A stretch of DNA of 64,000 nucleotides. Source: Druceiella hillmani (taxonomy: Eukaryota > Arthropoda > Insecta > Lepidoptera > Hepialidae). The position numbers and the translations under genes are program-made. Positions 22,378-37,300 of this stretch are shown piece by piece (position 1 is the stretch's first letter; each line of letters starts with the position of its first letter). Where the stretch lies: the NCBI GenBank assembly GCA_039881145.1, contig JAYKKI010000040.1, forward strand, positions 3,852,501 to 3,916,500, read 5' to 3'. The notes beneath the pieces are model-generated. The model was given only the letters and a program-made list of their open reading frames with translations, was not told where the DNA came from and searched no databases.

Positions 22378-25300
22378 GTATGTATCAACTAAAAACTACA
22401 ACTTATTTAATTCAATTATTGATGTTTTGAATACAATTTAGCAGTAATTGAATAAATGTTGGGTTAAGAATACACAAGTAGCTAATTTATTTAGTAGATA
22501 AAGTATAGTAAGGATCTACGTATAATATCATTCTGTTCTATTAGTCGTAGAAGCATTACAACCGTTACACATTAACAGTATACTTCAACCATAAACAAAA
22601 TAGAGTTTCAACATCCACTCAAGCCATAAAGTTTTGTGTAAAACCAAATAGTATGCATAACATTTACATATTTATTTAAAAATACATCTTTAGCCTTGAT
22701 CTTTAGCGTTGATTAAAATTGCATTGATCTATTAAGCAGAATATATAAACATGTTCTTGGTAACCAAAGCTAATTCCTAAGCAGAAGACGCATCATTCTA
22801 TCAACGTCAATTGAAAGTTTCAATATGTCAGAACTTATTCCTACCATTTTAAGGTATAAGTGGTTTATAAATTGTTTCTTCTTTCCAATACCAACCGTTC
22901 GAACAAAAGTGGAAAACGATTGATATTGCTTATGCCATTTTCCATAGGTATAACAGTTGTAGGTCTTTTGAATTGAATATTGATCATAATAAAAATATAT
23001 GCAAGCTTCCTGTCCTGGTGAGGATAAAGATTAGAATGGATAAAAAATTTCCCATGGAAGTACTGGATGGTTTCATAGGGTTGGATGTAATGTTTGCTTC
23101 GTTACTTGACAGGAGTGTTTCTTTTAGTTGTATTGATCGAAAAAATAATTCTAGCTCATCTAGCATTAGAGAGATTTATGGTTCTGTAACATATTTAATC
23201 ATGGGGAGATTTCTAATTTTACTATACTAGCATGACCCGTGCGAAGTCTTCGCATTATAAATTATTCAACTCAATTTAATAAATCAAAATTGATTGCAGG
23301 TATTCAATTCATTTCTAATTTTGCACACTGCTTATTACGTTTTTATTCCATTATGAAGCTCAGATGACAGATCAAACAAATATTTTACTAAAATTGACAT
23401 ATAGAGGCGCAAGTATCAAAAGCATTGAGCTAAAGCGCCACTTTATTTATACGTGAGTGGATTTGAAATTAAACAAAAATTTTACCGACCGTCAATCATA
23501 TTGACGTTGAGCCGTTAGATGGCAGCATTGCTGTTTTGTGTATATAATTTTAATAATTAATTAATTTGCAAAAACAATAGCAATAATAAATTTTTTAGTT
23601 GTGGATGCCGGTAGAGCAAGCAATTATCTATAAAATGATATATAATTTATGTGGATTAGTTGTGAGGTTTTTTCTAAAAAGGGAGAGTAACATCTTAACC
23701 TTAGCGTATTAATATATGTGATGATGATATGATATCAAATTTTATTGTTATACCAAGTAACGAAATTATTAATTTGCATATAGGCTCATCAGGCAGTACT
23801 ACGTCATCATCATCGGTTAATTCTCAGACTATTATCTGCGTATATATGATGTCACGAACAGCCGTTATGGTAGAGCTTGCAACTGATGAGGTGCCTGTAG
23901 CGGTCACAGCTTCGAGGCTGTTGGGCGCTGTGCTGTCTGCTGAGGAGTTGGGACTAACACAGGCCAGTCGGGCTCTGGCCACCAATGTGTTTGCGCTATG
24001 GATGTGTAGTCCATTGTTAGGTATGAATATGTCAATGTTTTGTTTAACATAAATGCCTAAAATTTATGTTAGATTTCATATAACACAAACTATAACTTCT
24101 CTCTAAATATAGAATACCATTTTGAAACTTCTGTAATTGTTCATAATAAAGTTCGAACAATAAAAACGAAGTCTTAACATAGCTGGAGACTTTTGGGATA
24201 AATTTAGTGTTAAAAAAACTGCCTAAGTACTTGCCAGAAAGCAGGTTTTTGTACTTGTATATACAGTGTCCAGTGGCAGATTTCAATGTTTGAAAAATTG
24301 TAAAAAAAAACTACACCTCTAATACAAAGTAGGTTTATTTTAACTTTATAACAACAAATGCATATTTAATTTTTTAAAAACCACGTTTTCCAAATGGCGG
24401 CCATCGAGTCTGACACACTCTTTGAGTCTAGCACGCATGTTTTCAAAAACGCGTTTGCAGAGCGACTGGGGTATTCTACTGACTTCGGCTCGAATATTTT
24501 CTTTAAGTTGTCACAGTGTTCGGATTTGTTTTGTAAACAATGGATTTTAAGTATCCCCATAAGAAAAAGTCACACGGGCTTAAATCGGGTGACCTAGGTG
24601 GCCACGGTACGGTACCATTTCGGGATATGTTTTTTTCTGGAAATATCTGCCGCACTGCATTCATGGACACATTAGCAGTGTGAGCTGTGACCCCGTCCTG
24701 CTGGAACCATGTGTTTTAGTTGAAGGATGGACCATTCTGTAGTTCTACTCTGAAAAAGTCATTTAACATCTCTCCGAATTCACAGTTACAGTTTGGCCAC
24801 GTTGATTTTCAAAGAAATAAGGCCCTATGATTGCACTATTGCCCTATGATTGCATGGCACACCAGACTTACTTTAGGCTTATGTAAAGACTCTTGATGCA
24901 TTTGTCTTGGGTTGTGGACATCCCAGTAACGAAAGTTCTGCTTATTCACATATCCTCCAATGTGAAAGTGAAAGCTTCGTCACTAAACAATATGTTGCCC
25001 ATCCGGGTAGCAGTACAAAATCTCAACAACATCACCTCCGCGTAAGTTTTTCTTAATTCAAAGTCAGAATCGTGTAAATCTTGTACAATTTGAATTTTAT
25101 ATGGATGGAACTTGAGCTTTTTTCGCATTATTACCTGTAAAGTTGATTTCGGAATTCCCAATATCAATGAACGTGTATGCAGTGATAAACGGGGATTTTC
25201 AACGACAGAAACCATAACACGCTCGACATTTTCATCCGTGGCTACCAATGGTGTAGGTCCTGGCCTGGGCCGATTTAATGTTGATCCTGTAGCTCTGAAC

Positions 25301-28300
25301 CTTGCTACCCATGACTGAATGAGGTTGATCGATGGTCCATCACGTAATCGACGAATACTGTAACGATTATTAAATCGACAGCGTGCTACAGACAACGAAA
25401 ATCCACTCGAAATGTACGCCTCGACGGCAAAAGCGGTGCTCTCCACTCCACTGTTCCATGGCTACTAAAACATCCGCACCGCTTGCACTTGTAACGACGC
25501 CCCCCGCGCCCCTTTTATGTGTTGCGTTCAGAAATTATCTGATAAACTTTGAAATCTGCCACTGGACACCCTGTATCTCTTGAAATTGTTGACATAAATT
25601 AATCGAAACAATTTGAATTGACAGTTTCAAACTAAAGGTGGACATTTACGCTAATCATGATAAACGTTAACACCTGTTAACGTTGATGACAATTAACTAT
25701 TGACAAAAACTGTTAATATTAACCCTTAATGTATTTAGGCACGTACCATGTCAAATTTTTATATATACACAATAAATTAAACCTGATAATTATATGGAGC
25801 TTGAGTCATTCAATACAATATTGATTCATCTTAAATTTTTCTTTTAAACCATATAATTAAAATTAAAGTGTTTTAAGTAAAATTAGTTGTGCATTGTGAA
25901 TTTAGTGTTTAAAACTTCACATCACTGTAATATAAGAATAATTTGTAAATTTATTACCTTGAAAGCTAATCTAATATATCCATTAATTCTCCAACAAATT
26001 TCGTTATCTGACGTTAAACAATATCACTTTTTTTTACATCTTTCTAACCTTTTGAACAAATTTACAAAGTTTTTTGAACCAGGCACAAACACAAAAAAAT
26101 ATCTAGTAAATAAATGTTGAATATTAACACTAAAATTAGTGTCTTTCTAACTCTTTAAAATAATTTAGAAATGAAATTTGAATTAAAAATTGTCGTATTC
26201 AAATCATAATAAATTCAAAATAATTAGTAATAAAAAAAGGTCAGACATAATTAATTTCTTATTAATATTAAAATGATATGTACAATGTTAACCATAAAAA
26301 TATCCACTGCATAATGTTGACTATTAATACTAAAAAGCTACAGTGCAATTTCCAATTTTTGTAAAAAAATTTAATCTGAAATTTTTTTTTAATTTAATTG
26401 TAGGCACAAAAGGCCACAATTAATTTTTTATTAATCTTAAAATTATATGGAAAACGTCGAAATTAATAAACTACCGGACAAATCTCCAAATCTTCGCTCA
26501 TCAACCTTCATTACGCAATAACCGTCAACGAAAGACTGGCTGCTAGCCTGGTAAGACATAAACCATCGATACGATATTCAATTGATGAGTGTCAACATTT
26601 AGCAGTTAGCACTAAACGTTGGTCAACGTCAACGCACTAACGAAATAATGCTCCAATGTGCGTTAATATAAACAGGTGTTGACTTTGAACGTTTATTGAT
26701 AGTGTGTCAACTGTTAACACATATTTTCATCAACAGCGTTGATCATTGACGCACCTTAACTTTGAGCTTAACTGTTAATCGTTTTTTGACTCGGCTCTAT
26801 TTCAAACAGACGCTAGAGTACACAGAAATTTTGTAGATTTTTCCAGTCCAAAATTGAAAAATTAAACGGAGAGGGACACGTTGCACTTATTTTAAAGATT
26901 AATATTTCATAAAGGAGGTTTTAAAAAGAACAATATGAAATTTAATTTTTAAACACTTATTCAAACCCCTCCCACTTGGTAGCGTGCTCAAGAAAATGTC
27001 ACCTCCGCTTCACGTATCATCCCCATTTGTCGAATTAGCTTACTAAATTTAACGTATATAGTTTTACGATTGTAGATTGATAAATGGGCGCAATGAAATT
27101 GTAAGCCTTCTTTTATTCACTAGGGAATTCTAACAAGGTTATAAGCAATAAGAGTTTGTAAAGGCATCTTACACAATTCAGTTCGTCAAGTATTTTCATA
27201 GTATTGCACAGTACTGATATATTGAGCAGTTCCTATATGCTATTCTAGTAAGCAGAGGCGGCTTGTGACAGATCTCAATAGGTGTTCACTGAGAAAAATA
27301 ATGAAAAAAAATATTTTGCATACCATTTATTTGTAAATAAAGTCCATTCGGCGATACTTCTAAAAAATATCTATTATTTTGTGTGAAAATGAATTAATTA
27401 ATGGTTTTTTTTTCATGCTTATCATATATAAAGCGTCTTGCTTCATTGTATTGCGTGTAAACGTCTTGACTTTGTTTAAAGATGAAAAACAGGGCTCACT
27501 TTCCACTGACGTCATAGGTATAGTGCATATTTTCAATAATTTTATGCTTTCTGCGAACACAGACTCTAATGAAAATGCTATGAAATGTTGCAGTAACACA
27601 ATGGCTTTATCTGTGTTATAAAAATCCTATTTATGACTGATAACTCGTTTTTCAGTTTTTTTTTCCAGAAAGTTGTACATATATGACTTTCTTGAAACCT
27701 CTTATCCGTATAAAATAATTTGAAAGCTAATAAATGGTCCATATATACAAATCGATCTTTGATCTGCATTTTTATTACGTCACATACTTCTTTTCTCATA
27801 ACTGAATGATTCAAGTTGCCAGGCCGGCGTTTTTTTTTAGGTGAAAATGGTAAACTAGCATTCCACATCTCGTTTACAATTGTTTGAAATATACTGATTT
27901 CTTTCATAATTTTAATCGAATCAATGTCAAATCTTATTTCCAAAGTCTTTTCACGTTTTTTTATATAATTCACGTTACATTGTTCCATTTTAAAAACACA
28001 ACAAATCTACGAAAGATTAATTAGAGATAACTGCAAATTGCAATAATGCAGTAAAACAAAAGATGTAACAAAATGCGCAATGTAACACAAATCAGAAGAG
28101 CGCCACTCCGAATTTGCCTAATTTATCATAAAAATCTTTTGTCTCACGCACCAGGGAGTATTGAACTCTTTCTTTCACTATCATTGAATTGAGCACCGAA
28201 CGTTGTACTACACTTTCATCCATAGGATCGTCTTTCTGTGCGCTCCACTCACTGAGAATTTTAAGTTTCGCTCTCAGCTAAATTAATAACGTATGAAAAA

Positions 28301-31300
28301 TAATACGCTATCTTTTAAAAGTAATAATAATAATGAATACTAGAATACGCAAATACATAAGTGCTTTATAGATCATATTTTTTTAATATTTTTTTGTGGG
28401 AGTTCACTGCACCAGTACTCCTTAGTATTTTTCTAAAAATTTTCAGTTAAAAAAATGTTTGCTTTCACACGTAGGGCATCAATCGAAAGAGTGTGATTCA
28501 TAAGTATTCCAAAATAAATTTTTCAGAACGTTACATAAAGTACTCTAGAGGTATAATTGAAAATGTCCACAAAAAACCTCTCATCTTACTAAAGATGAAA
28601 TATTAAAAATAAGCTAGACGTTTATCTAAAATATGCTATATATAGGATATTAGATTTAAGTAACTTTAGGACTTTTTTTTGAATTTCACAATATTTTAAA
28701 ATCCGGGAAAGTTTCATTAGGAATTTTGTTTACTTGATGAAAAATAATTATTAATATTCATAAATAGTTTAAATGGAATAGTATTTATCTAGTTTTAATA
28801 GTTTGAATGGAATAATATTCATAAATAGTTTAAATGGAATAGTATTCATCTAGTTTTAATAGTTTAAATGGAATAATATTCATAAATAGTTTAAATTTTG
28901 TACAAATTCTATTTGTAGTTAACAAGTTTTTTATAAAATTGTGGGAAACGCAATGTTTTTTTTTAAGGAATATTAAATACCAAACAAAGAACCCATATAT
29001 TTCTAATAGTTTTATATTATACCTATATTTATAATGTTACTTCTTTTTATCTCTCTATAGATAAAAAATAATAAGGAATAAGATTTCTGGTAAAACACTC
29101 ATTTAACATACTCTTAACAATGGCAATTAAAAAATCACAAGTAAATGGGAAACTTCTTAACCCCATTTTCAATCTGATAACATTGGTAACAAGAAGAGAA
29201 ATGAAATCAAGACATTGTTTATTTGGGTGAGAATTAAGTTTGTATCTATGTGCTGTTGAGCTAAAGGGCTACGGTGATAATACACAAACAAAAAATAAAG
29301 TTCCCCTCAAGAAATATGAATATAAGCCATCTTTATTACTGTTTTAGATCCCTCACTATGTGTGTTTTGCATGCAAACATCCAGAAGTGCAATTGTCAGG
29401 ACAACAGTGTCCGTGGCAGGTATGCACGAGGTGGCGCAGTCTTGTCACACGCTACGGGCATGGCTCACCAAACCGGCTGGCACGAGACCATCCTATATTG
29501 CGCGTGCAGCGAAATTTATTCTACCCAACACAGCATGAGGAATCTATTAAGTTAGTCGGTGGTTTTTTTATTTATATTGCAGTAATTACGGAAATGTCTG
29601 ATATTTGTGTTTACATAAGATTATAGTGGAAATATTTGCGAACACTATTGTTCGCATTATCATTTTTATTTCTATCTATTTATAACTTCATAGCTTTTTT
29701 CACTGAAGTCAGGCATATGATGATGTACTCACGTGTAGCACTGTATGATTTATTCATATGGAATAATATGTAGTATTGGTTAGCTGGCTATTATGAATTA
29801 TCTGTGTTATCGGTTGAAACATTAACATGCAACAGAGACGAAGCGCTTTTGTTGGTGTTGAGTCGACCGTTGACAACTGATAACTTTCGTCAGACGAAAC
29901 GGTGGCTAATTCATCAACTCGTTGCATATATTGTTGATCTGTGTATGCATATGTGCATATAAAGTTGATCTGTAACATGAGATTGCTACAACATTTACTA
30001 CAACAGACGGACTATAAATATTTGCAATCAAAACTGTTGTGAAATGGATACAATATGGTGTAGAATTAAAGAAGATAATGAGTATAAATTTGCTACTAAA
30101 CAATGAAAAACAACAATTAATACAAATTTTATGCGAAATTCCAGAATTAATCATTATTCCAGAATTAATAAGAAATTTTAATATTACTTTTTATATATCA
30201 AAACAGTTATTTTATGACTGAATTGTATTTAAAGACATATTTTGAATCGTCACATCATCAAGTTGGTCCTATTTTTATGGTTTAAGAACAATTTTTTAAT
30301 GTGACAAATTATTGTTACGAAAATTTAATCAAATATCTATATGCATTTTGTCACAGCGATTTTCTCAAGAATTGTTTGACATAGAAACTTGAAATTTAAG
30401 TAAGAGAAGACATTAATCTGCATATTTTGCAGTTAACACTGTAAGATATTAGAATGTTATCACTGAAAAGATTTTCTTATTGTAACTAAATTTATACTTC
30501 TTGTCTATACTTTAATTGAACATCTTATGACATAAAATTATCACCACTAGGGACTCACGAATACAAGAGTTGCTGTTTGAGGAAAGCCGACACAACGTGG
30601 TGGGTGGGCGCTATCCACTGGAGGCTGCCCAGGCGCTCACGCTAGCAGGTTTGCAGGCTCGCATTCAGCTGGGACCCTATGACCCACATGTGCACACTAC
30701 CCAATTCTTTAGGTAAACAAGCAACTTTTCATTTTTTTGTTTTAAATTATTTCACATTATTTGATATTTAAGTAGCTCAGTTATTTTTAAAAAGAGGTTT
30801 TTTTTTGTCTGAATCAAATCTTTTAATAAATTTTTGCACCCTCCTCCATATAGTGGATTAATTAAAAACATTTTATGTTTGCATAATTCACACAATAATA
30901 CAATTTGACACTTTTGTATAATCAAAATTCAAGATGGCTGTATAAAAAGGGAGGATAAGTATTATTGTTTATGGTTCGATTCATTTTTGTTCAAAATTTG
31001 AAAAATCAAACCGGCTGTGTTTGAAAAGGCAATCTTAAAAATATGCACTTTATGCGTCAAAATGTTTGCAATATGTAGGGAAAAATACCATTGTGTCTCT
31101 AACATGCACAAATATTATATTTCTATAACTACAAATATTTTGTAGTCCCTGCAAGCTTCATACACATACCCGTAAAATCAGTTCATATGAGTATCATTCG
31201 TGCAAATTTTTTTTTTCATGACTGTATTTTATTGTATTTCATATCCTTGAAATATTTATTTATTCAAAAAAACATCAAATAGATTTTATCTGTTTTGGAG

Positions 31301-34300
31301 TGGGGTATAAAAACACCAAACCATCCATAATGATAGTAATTTTTTTCTTTGAGAATTATTTAAGGTAAATCTATTTTTTTTAATAAAGCATGAAAAAAAT
31401 TTGTTTTTATAAAATGAACTTAAAGGTAAAAAAATTATCTAAATGTATAACTTTGTTTACCCTTTAACTACAGAATTTCTTCACCAAACATGCAGTGTTT
31501 AATATTCTCCTACCGTCATTTTAAAATATAATACGTTTTACATTTACTAGTAATTTTAAATATTTATTTTCAAAGACAAAATTATACAAAATTTTTTTAT
31601 CATTCAGAGACCACCAGGACAACTTACTCCCGGCACACGCACGATCCGGTCGCTACAGGCGTCTGCTTCCACCAGGTGGAAAGACAAGTCCTGAGGCGCG
31701 TCTCGCCGAGCACATGCAGCGTGCTCCCGCTACTGCCACTGCGAGGAAGCTCACAGCCAAGTACCAGGATTTTTGTAGGGCGTTGCCATTTTACGGGTAT
31801 GTGTAATGAAGTTTGCGGGGACAACAAAATATTTGTAGTTATAGAAACGTAAGATTTGTACATATTAAAAAAAAAATATGGATCTGCAAAAAGTTTATAT
31901 ATGTTAAGATTTAAATTTATGTGATTACAATTGTGATAAAGAATATACTCGACATAACGCTGTTAAGCATCTGTCCATATAAAAATAATGTCATAGAACA
32001 GTTTACATGAAAATTTTCAGGGCGGCATTCTTCCAAGGACAGATAGAGCAGCCTGTACGTGGGCTCACAAGTTTGCTCACGCATGAAGATATTCCTGTTC
32101 TGGTTGCCATCAATGCCAATGGAGTCTATGTTATTGATGACGCTGAAAGTGTAAGTTCTGTTTCTAATGTTGCTATAATTAAATATTCTCACTGTAAACT
32201 TTTTTATTAGATTATGAAAATAATATTGAAATTATTTTTCTTTTTGTATGTAGATTATATTATGATATTCTTATTGTATTAGATATTTAAAGTATATTAA
32301 ACACTATTAAACAATCTTAAGTTTTATGTAGCGAAATATAAATATGTATGAAAGTAAAATCTAAACTTGATGTAGTAAATCAATTGGATAAATACAAATA
32401 ATGTATTGAAAAAAATTTAAGATTTCTAATTGTTTGATTGGCTTGATTTTTTTCCAAATTTCGGATTTTGAAGACAGTTATCTCAAAAATTTTCAGTTTT
32501 TATCATTCACTAAATATATTTTACGCTCAAAATTACGATATTAAATAACTTTAAGAAGAAATTTTGAAAATTACAATGCCACTGTATATACTCTTACAGC
32601 CTGGGTTAGGAAGAAAATGTGTGCAGCTGAGTTGAATAGTTTATTTTATAATAGGTTCATTCATGTTGGAAATAAACTGACAGTTTACATGAAAAATTAT
32701 TTTTCAAAGCTACTATTATTTTTTTATTCTTATATTTAAATTATCTTTCTATAACTTTTAGTTTTGTTTTAATATTAACGCAAGCTCCATTATGACAATT
32801 TAAAAAAAACAATTAAATATGAATAGAACTTGAACCTTAAGGTCTCCGTTAGGTCAATCTTTGTTTTTCAGTCGGGGCATGGGTTCAGACCCCAAGAGGT
32901 CTAAAGGGCCCCTGAAACCCATGATTTTAAGTCCATTAAATTTGAAAGGACCAATTTTGTCACCACATATTGTTATGGACATATATGAAAATTACCTCAT
33001 TTTGTACCTCATGCTTTGAATATTATAATATCATTTGAATTTTTCATTTACCTAACTGGAATGTTGAGAAATCTGACATTAAAAAACAAATTCTGTAATT
33101 TGCTTTCCAATGTCCTTGTTTTATTTTCTTTTCTATCAATACAAGGAGTTGTTAATATTATAATTCATACCCTATTACAATTTTAAACATTCCTTCTCAA
33201 AAAAAAAGAAAGAAAAATACTGCCCCATAAAGGCTTTTATGTGATTAAGTATATTTTAAAAAGGCAAAAATTAATTTGGTCTAAAGGAATATTATCCAAG
33301 TCATTAAAAACAAGTGTCAAACATTAAACCGTTGCAATACATCTGGTCTATAATCACGTATGAGCGAGAAAGCACGAAAGTATTTTCCACTCTTTTGAGC
33401 TTGTTCATAGAAAATATATTTTATTTAAGCGGTGTTTACATGGTGACAGTTGTGTAACAATTGTACACCAGCGAATCTCCAAATGATCATAGTTAAACAT
33501 TGTCACGATGATAACTGTTGAATGAATAGTTATCATCTAAACACCACTTCATGTAAAAACGGCTGCAAAAGCACAGTAATTTGACAAGTTGTAATTTTTC
33601 CCAATTTAGGTGTTGAACACCTTTATAAATTAAAGAACAGTTTTTAATTTCAAGGATTTTCTTATATAAAAATCTACAATGTTTATTACGACAATATACC
33701 AATAAAAACAATAAAAATAATAATAGAAGTATTAATTGAATGTTAATTTAATTAATACTTCAAAGCTTAATGCTTAAGATATTAATTTTGTCGAGGGTAA
33801 GTAAGAGCATACAAAAAATTAATTAATAGAATGCGTAATATTCAAGCGCAATATATACTTATATGAAATAATTAAAAATAAAATATATAAGAACTGTTCA
33901 CTATTTTTCAAATAATTTATAGGAATTTTAAAATAAAATAAATTATGCTTCACTCATAACTACGAGAAAATAAATGGCTAATGTAAATGAGTATTAACTA
34001 AAAAAATTTCATTTTGATAAATTGAGATTTTTTAAAAAGTTTTATTTGTATTAAGGTGGAATTATTTCAACCAATATCTTTATTGATAAAGTCTTTAGTT
34101 TTATATGTTGATTAATAATTGAAAAGTATAATAAAAAAACAGTGAGCCGTCATGGGACGCCTGACAGATGTGAAACATCGTGTTCGTACAAGTAATATGC
34201 ATAAAAGACAAGATTATTACAGGAACTAAATATAACATAATGAAAAAATAAAGTATTTCGAATTTCTTACAGAAAATGGTGACTTTATTTAATAAACATT

Positions 34301-37300
34301 TATTTACAATTAATACAAAAATAATAAAGCACAGGTTATGTGTACCATAATAAACAACAGCGTCGAACTGAGTGAGGAGGGGGTCGCGTAGTCGGTTGCA
34401 CATGGCGACACGTCGCCATACCGTACACTCTACTACATATAGACTATATATATACCTTAGTATAGCGTAGCGACCCGTCGCTACGGCAAGCGTAGCCACG
34501 TCAACGATCAGGTTTATACCTGCGCCTATAGATGTTTCACATCAATAACGTAATCAAACCTGTCACTTTCGACGAGTGCCTCACGAATTAACCTATGCTT
34601 AAAGAGATTATTTACAATGTAATTTTATAACAATTATAACAAAAACACTTTGTCAACATTTTCCTTATAGCATTTACGTGTACCAGATATTCTCGCATTT
34701 TGTTTCTATGATAATTTTGAACATGTAAAAAAAATATTGGTAGTGGTCCTTTTTCGTAACATTCAATCACAAAGTGGAAAATAATTATGCATTTTTTGAT
34801 GCCTGATAAAATAAAAGCGACTCTCAATATGGAATGCGAAATCTTGATAAAAATATCCATACTGTTAATTTACTTACCTTTTGTAAAAACAGATAAACAG
34901 ATGACTTTCATAAATGACTAAATGAGAAAAGAAAGCAAATGAATAGAATTAATATAATATAATAATTTACCACTTATTAACAGCAGTTTTTATTTTACAC
35001 TTTTGCCCACAAATAAATGACAAATCTGTCATCATGACAATTTTCAAGGTGTTACCATTGCCAAATTAATAGTTGACGCCATTTACTCACCATGCATAAT
35101 TATGACTTCATACAAAATTTATACTTTTAACTAGACGATTTACATAAAAAAAATTAATTACTTTTGCCAAATCACACATTAATTGCATAAGGGGTTGAAG
35201 TGGTGTGCGTGAATAAACTCATACTATATATATAAATGTTAGGCGAATTAAAACCATGGCTTATTTATTATCAATTGCCATAGGTAATCAATTTAATATG
35301 ACATAGATATATTTGGATAATTTAAAATGACATTGAAAGACTCCAAAATTTGCATATACAATTTATTTTTGACCATTTCAAACGACAGACAATGCTTCTT
35401 GGGTTACGCTACGAGGAGCTTTCGTGGGACCTGGGTATGCCTTCAGATGAGGGCAACGAGGATTGCCTGCCATGTCTGTTCCTACAGTTCATGGTAGTGG
35501 AAAACGGATTGAGGGTCTCCAAGATTTTACAGGTTTTTATTAAATCAATTTTCATTTCTCCTTTTAATTTTAGGTACAAGGGAAAATAACATAATACGTG
35601 AAAGTATAAGCAAAACTTGATTTTATTGGATCCAAGGATCACTTAATATTTCTCAAATTTACGTGAAGATACCAAATGAGTAGTAAGAATAAATATATTA
35701 CGTATTGTACATAGTGAATGTAAAACGTATCAGATCATTAGTTAAGATATTCTTTAAAAGAAAAAAAATGTATGCTTTAGCATATTCCACACCATGCCAG
35801 TCACAAAATGGGTGACAGCCTAATTTCTGTTTAGGCTGTTGGCAAATTTATGAATATGTCTATATACGCAAATATGTTTTAATTATGCAAATAATTATAT
35901 GTGCACCTGAAAACATGAGGTTTTAAAAAATCAATTAAATGTTATGAAATTATTAAATTGCAACGAACTTAATTTTTTAACATTTGCAATTTAAATATTA
36001 TAAATTATTAAATTGCAATCAACTTAATTTTTTAACAGTAATACCACCATTGGTTCAATTTTGTCCTAATGACAGTTTCAACCGTCTATTTGTTTTGTTT
36101 TTAACCACAGCTTCAAATTTTTTTGACATTCATTAATTATTTTTAAGTCTACACGTAAGTGTTTTTAAGCTTACCTGATCATAGATTTTGGTTAAAACAA
36201 CTGCCGATGGGATGAGTTTGTTTCATTATGATAATATTGAATTGTTCTATAGATGATGACAATTTGGCATACGTCAGAGTTAAACATTTATTTACCTTGT
36301 ACAATTACATTGAAGGGATTGATCTGATCAGAGTCTATAATTTGTGTCACTCATAGAAATAATGCGAACTAAACATTCCTACTCGTAAAAATATTGTGTT
36401 TGTTTTGTTTATATTACACCTACGACTGTTTTGCCACAGGATGGGGTATGAGCAATATCCAGTTGTCTAATTGCTTTGTACATGAAAATTATGGATGAAG
36501 AGTAAGCATTAATAGGAGTCTCAGAACCAGTCTGATCTCACTTGAAGCTAAAATTTAAACACCAACAAGCTCATTCTAGCTAAGTTACTTGTGTCTACTG
36601 AAATACCTTCTTCAGATGATACATGCTGGCAGCTAGCTGAAACTGGTAATTGCACCAGTAGATTTCAACACAAAATTATTTTCAACGGTTTCAGGACCCC
36701 TTCAGCTTATGTAAAGCATAACATGTCGGTTTAGTATTTTCAAGGATAATTATATGATGTTGATTTTTAAATAGTTTATTATATGAAATTTCATGTCAAT
36801 ATTTAAAACATGATTCAAATAAGTTATTACAATGATTGTTTTATTAAAACTACCTTAGAGTAACTAGTAAAATGTTTTAAAAAGTATGGCAGGACAAAGT
36901 TGTATCGGTAGTTGTCCAAGGGGATGAGCAAACTTCGACGATTCTAGGGTTAAAAAATACTTACAATAAACTTAATTTTTTTAGCTTTCCGGGTACATAT
37001 ATTTGCATAATAAAAACACATTGGTGTGTATGGACATTTCTATAATTTTCCCAATAGCCCAAAGTGTAATTAGATTCACCCACTGTGTGAATAATGTGGT
37101 GTCGAATGTGTTAACTGCAATCTTTATTAAGATGGTTTTTGATCATTTAGTTTTTCGGAAATATGTAGTAAATACCCAGAATATTTTCATTCACTATCCA
37201 TAATGTATTCAGAATGTTTTAATTTGCCATCTATGATTTTAATGCTGCTTCATTTAGCTATTGTTCTGTTAAAAACCAAAGTGCACTAATATTTGTCAAC

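Larger units (their letters stand above)
32151..35388 (+). other. FRMD8 intron 6
   Basis: Holds a small MITE (33427-33549) and a GC-richer palindromic repeat (34360-34560). No coding exon is seen. Confidence 0.6.

Noticed and set aside
27578..27988. A host zinc finger MYM-type gene
   Set aside because: Only the hAT C-terminal region is present, split across two frames, and no splice sites support exons; transposon debris fits better.
31624..32210. Open frames antisense to or overlapping FRMD8 exons 5 and 6
   Set aside because: The spliced FRMD8 frame explains this DNA; the other frames have no domain.
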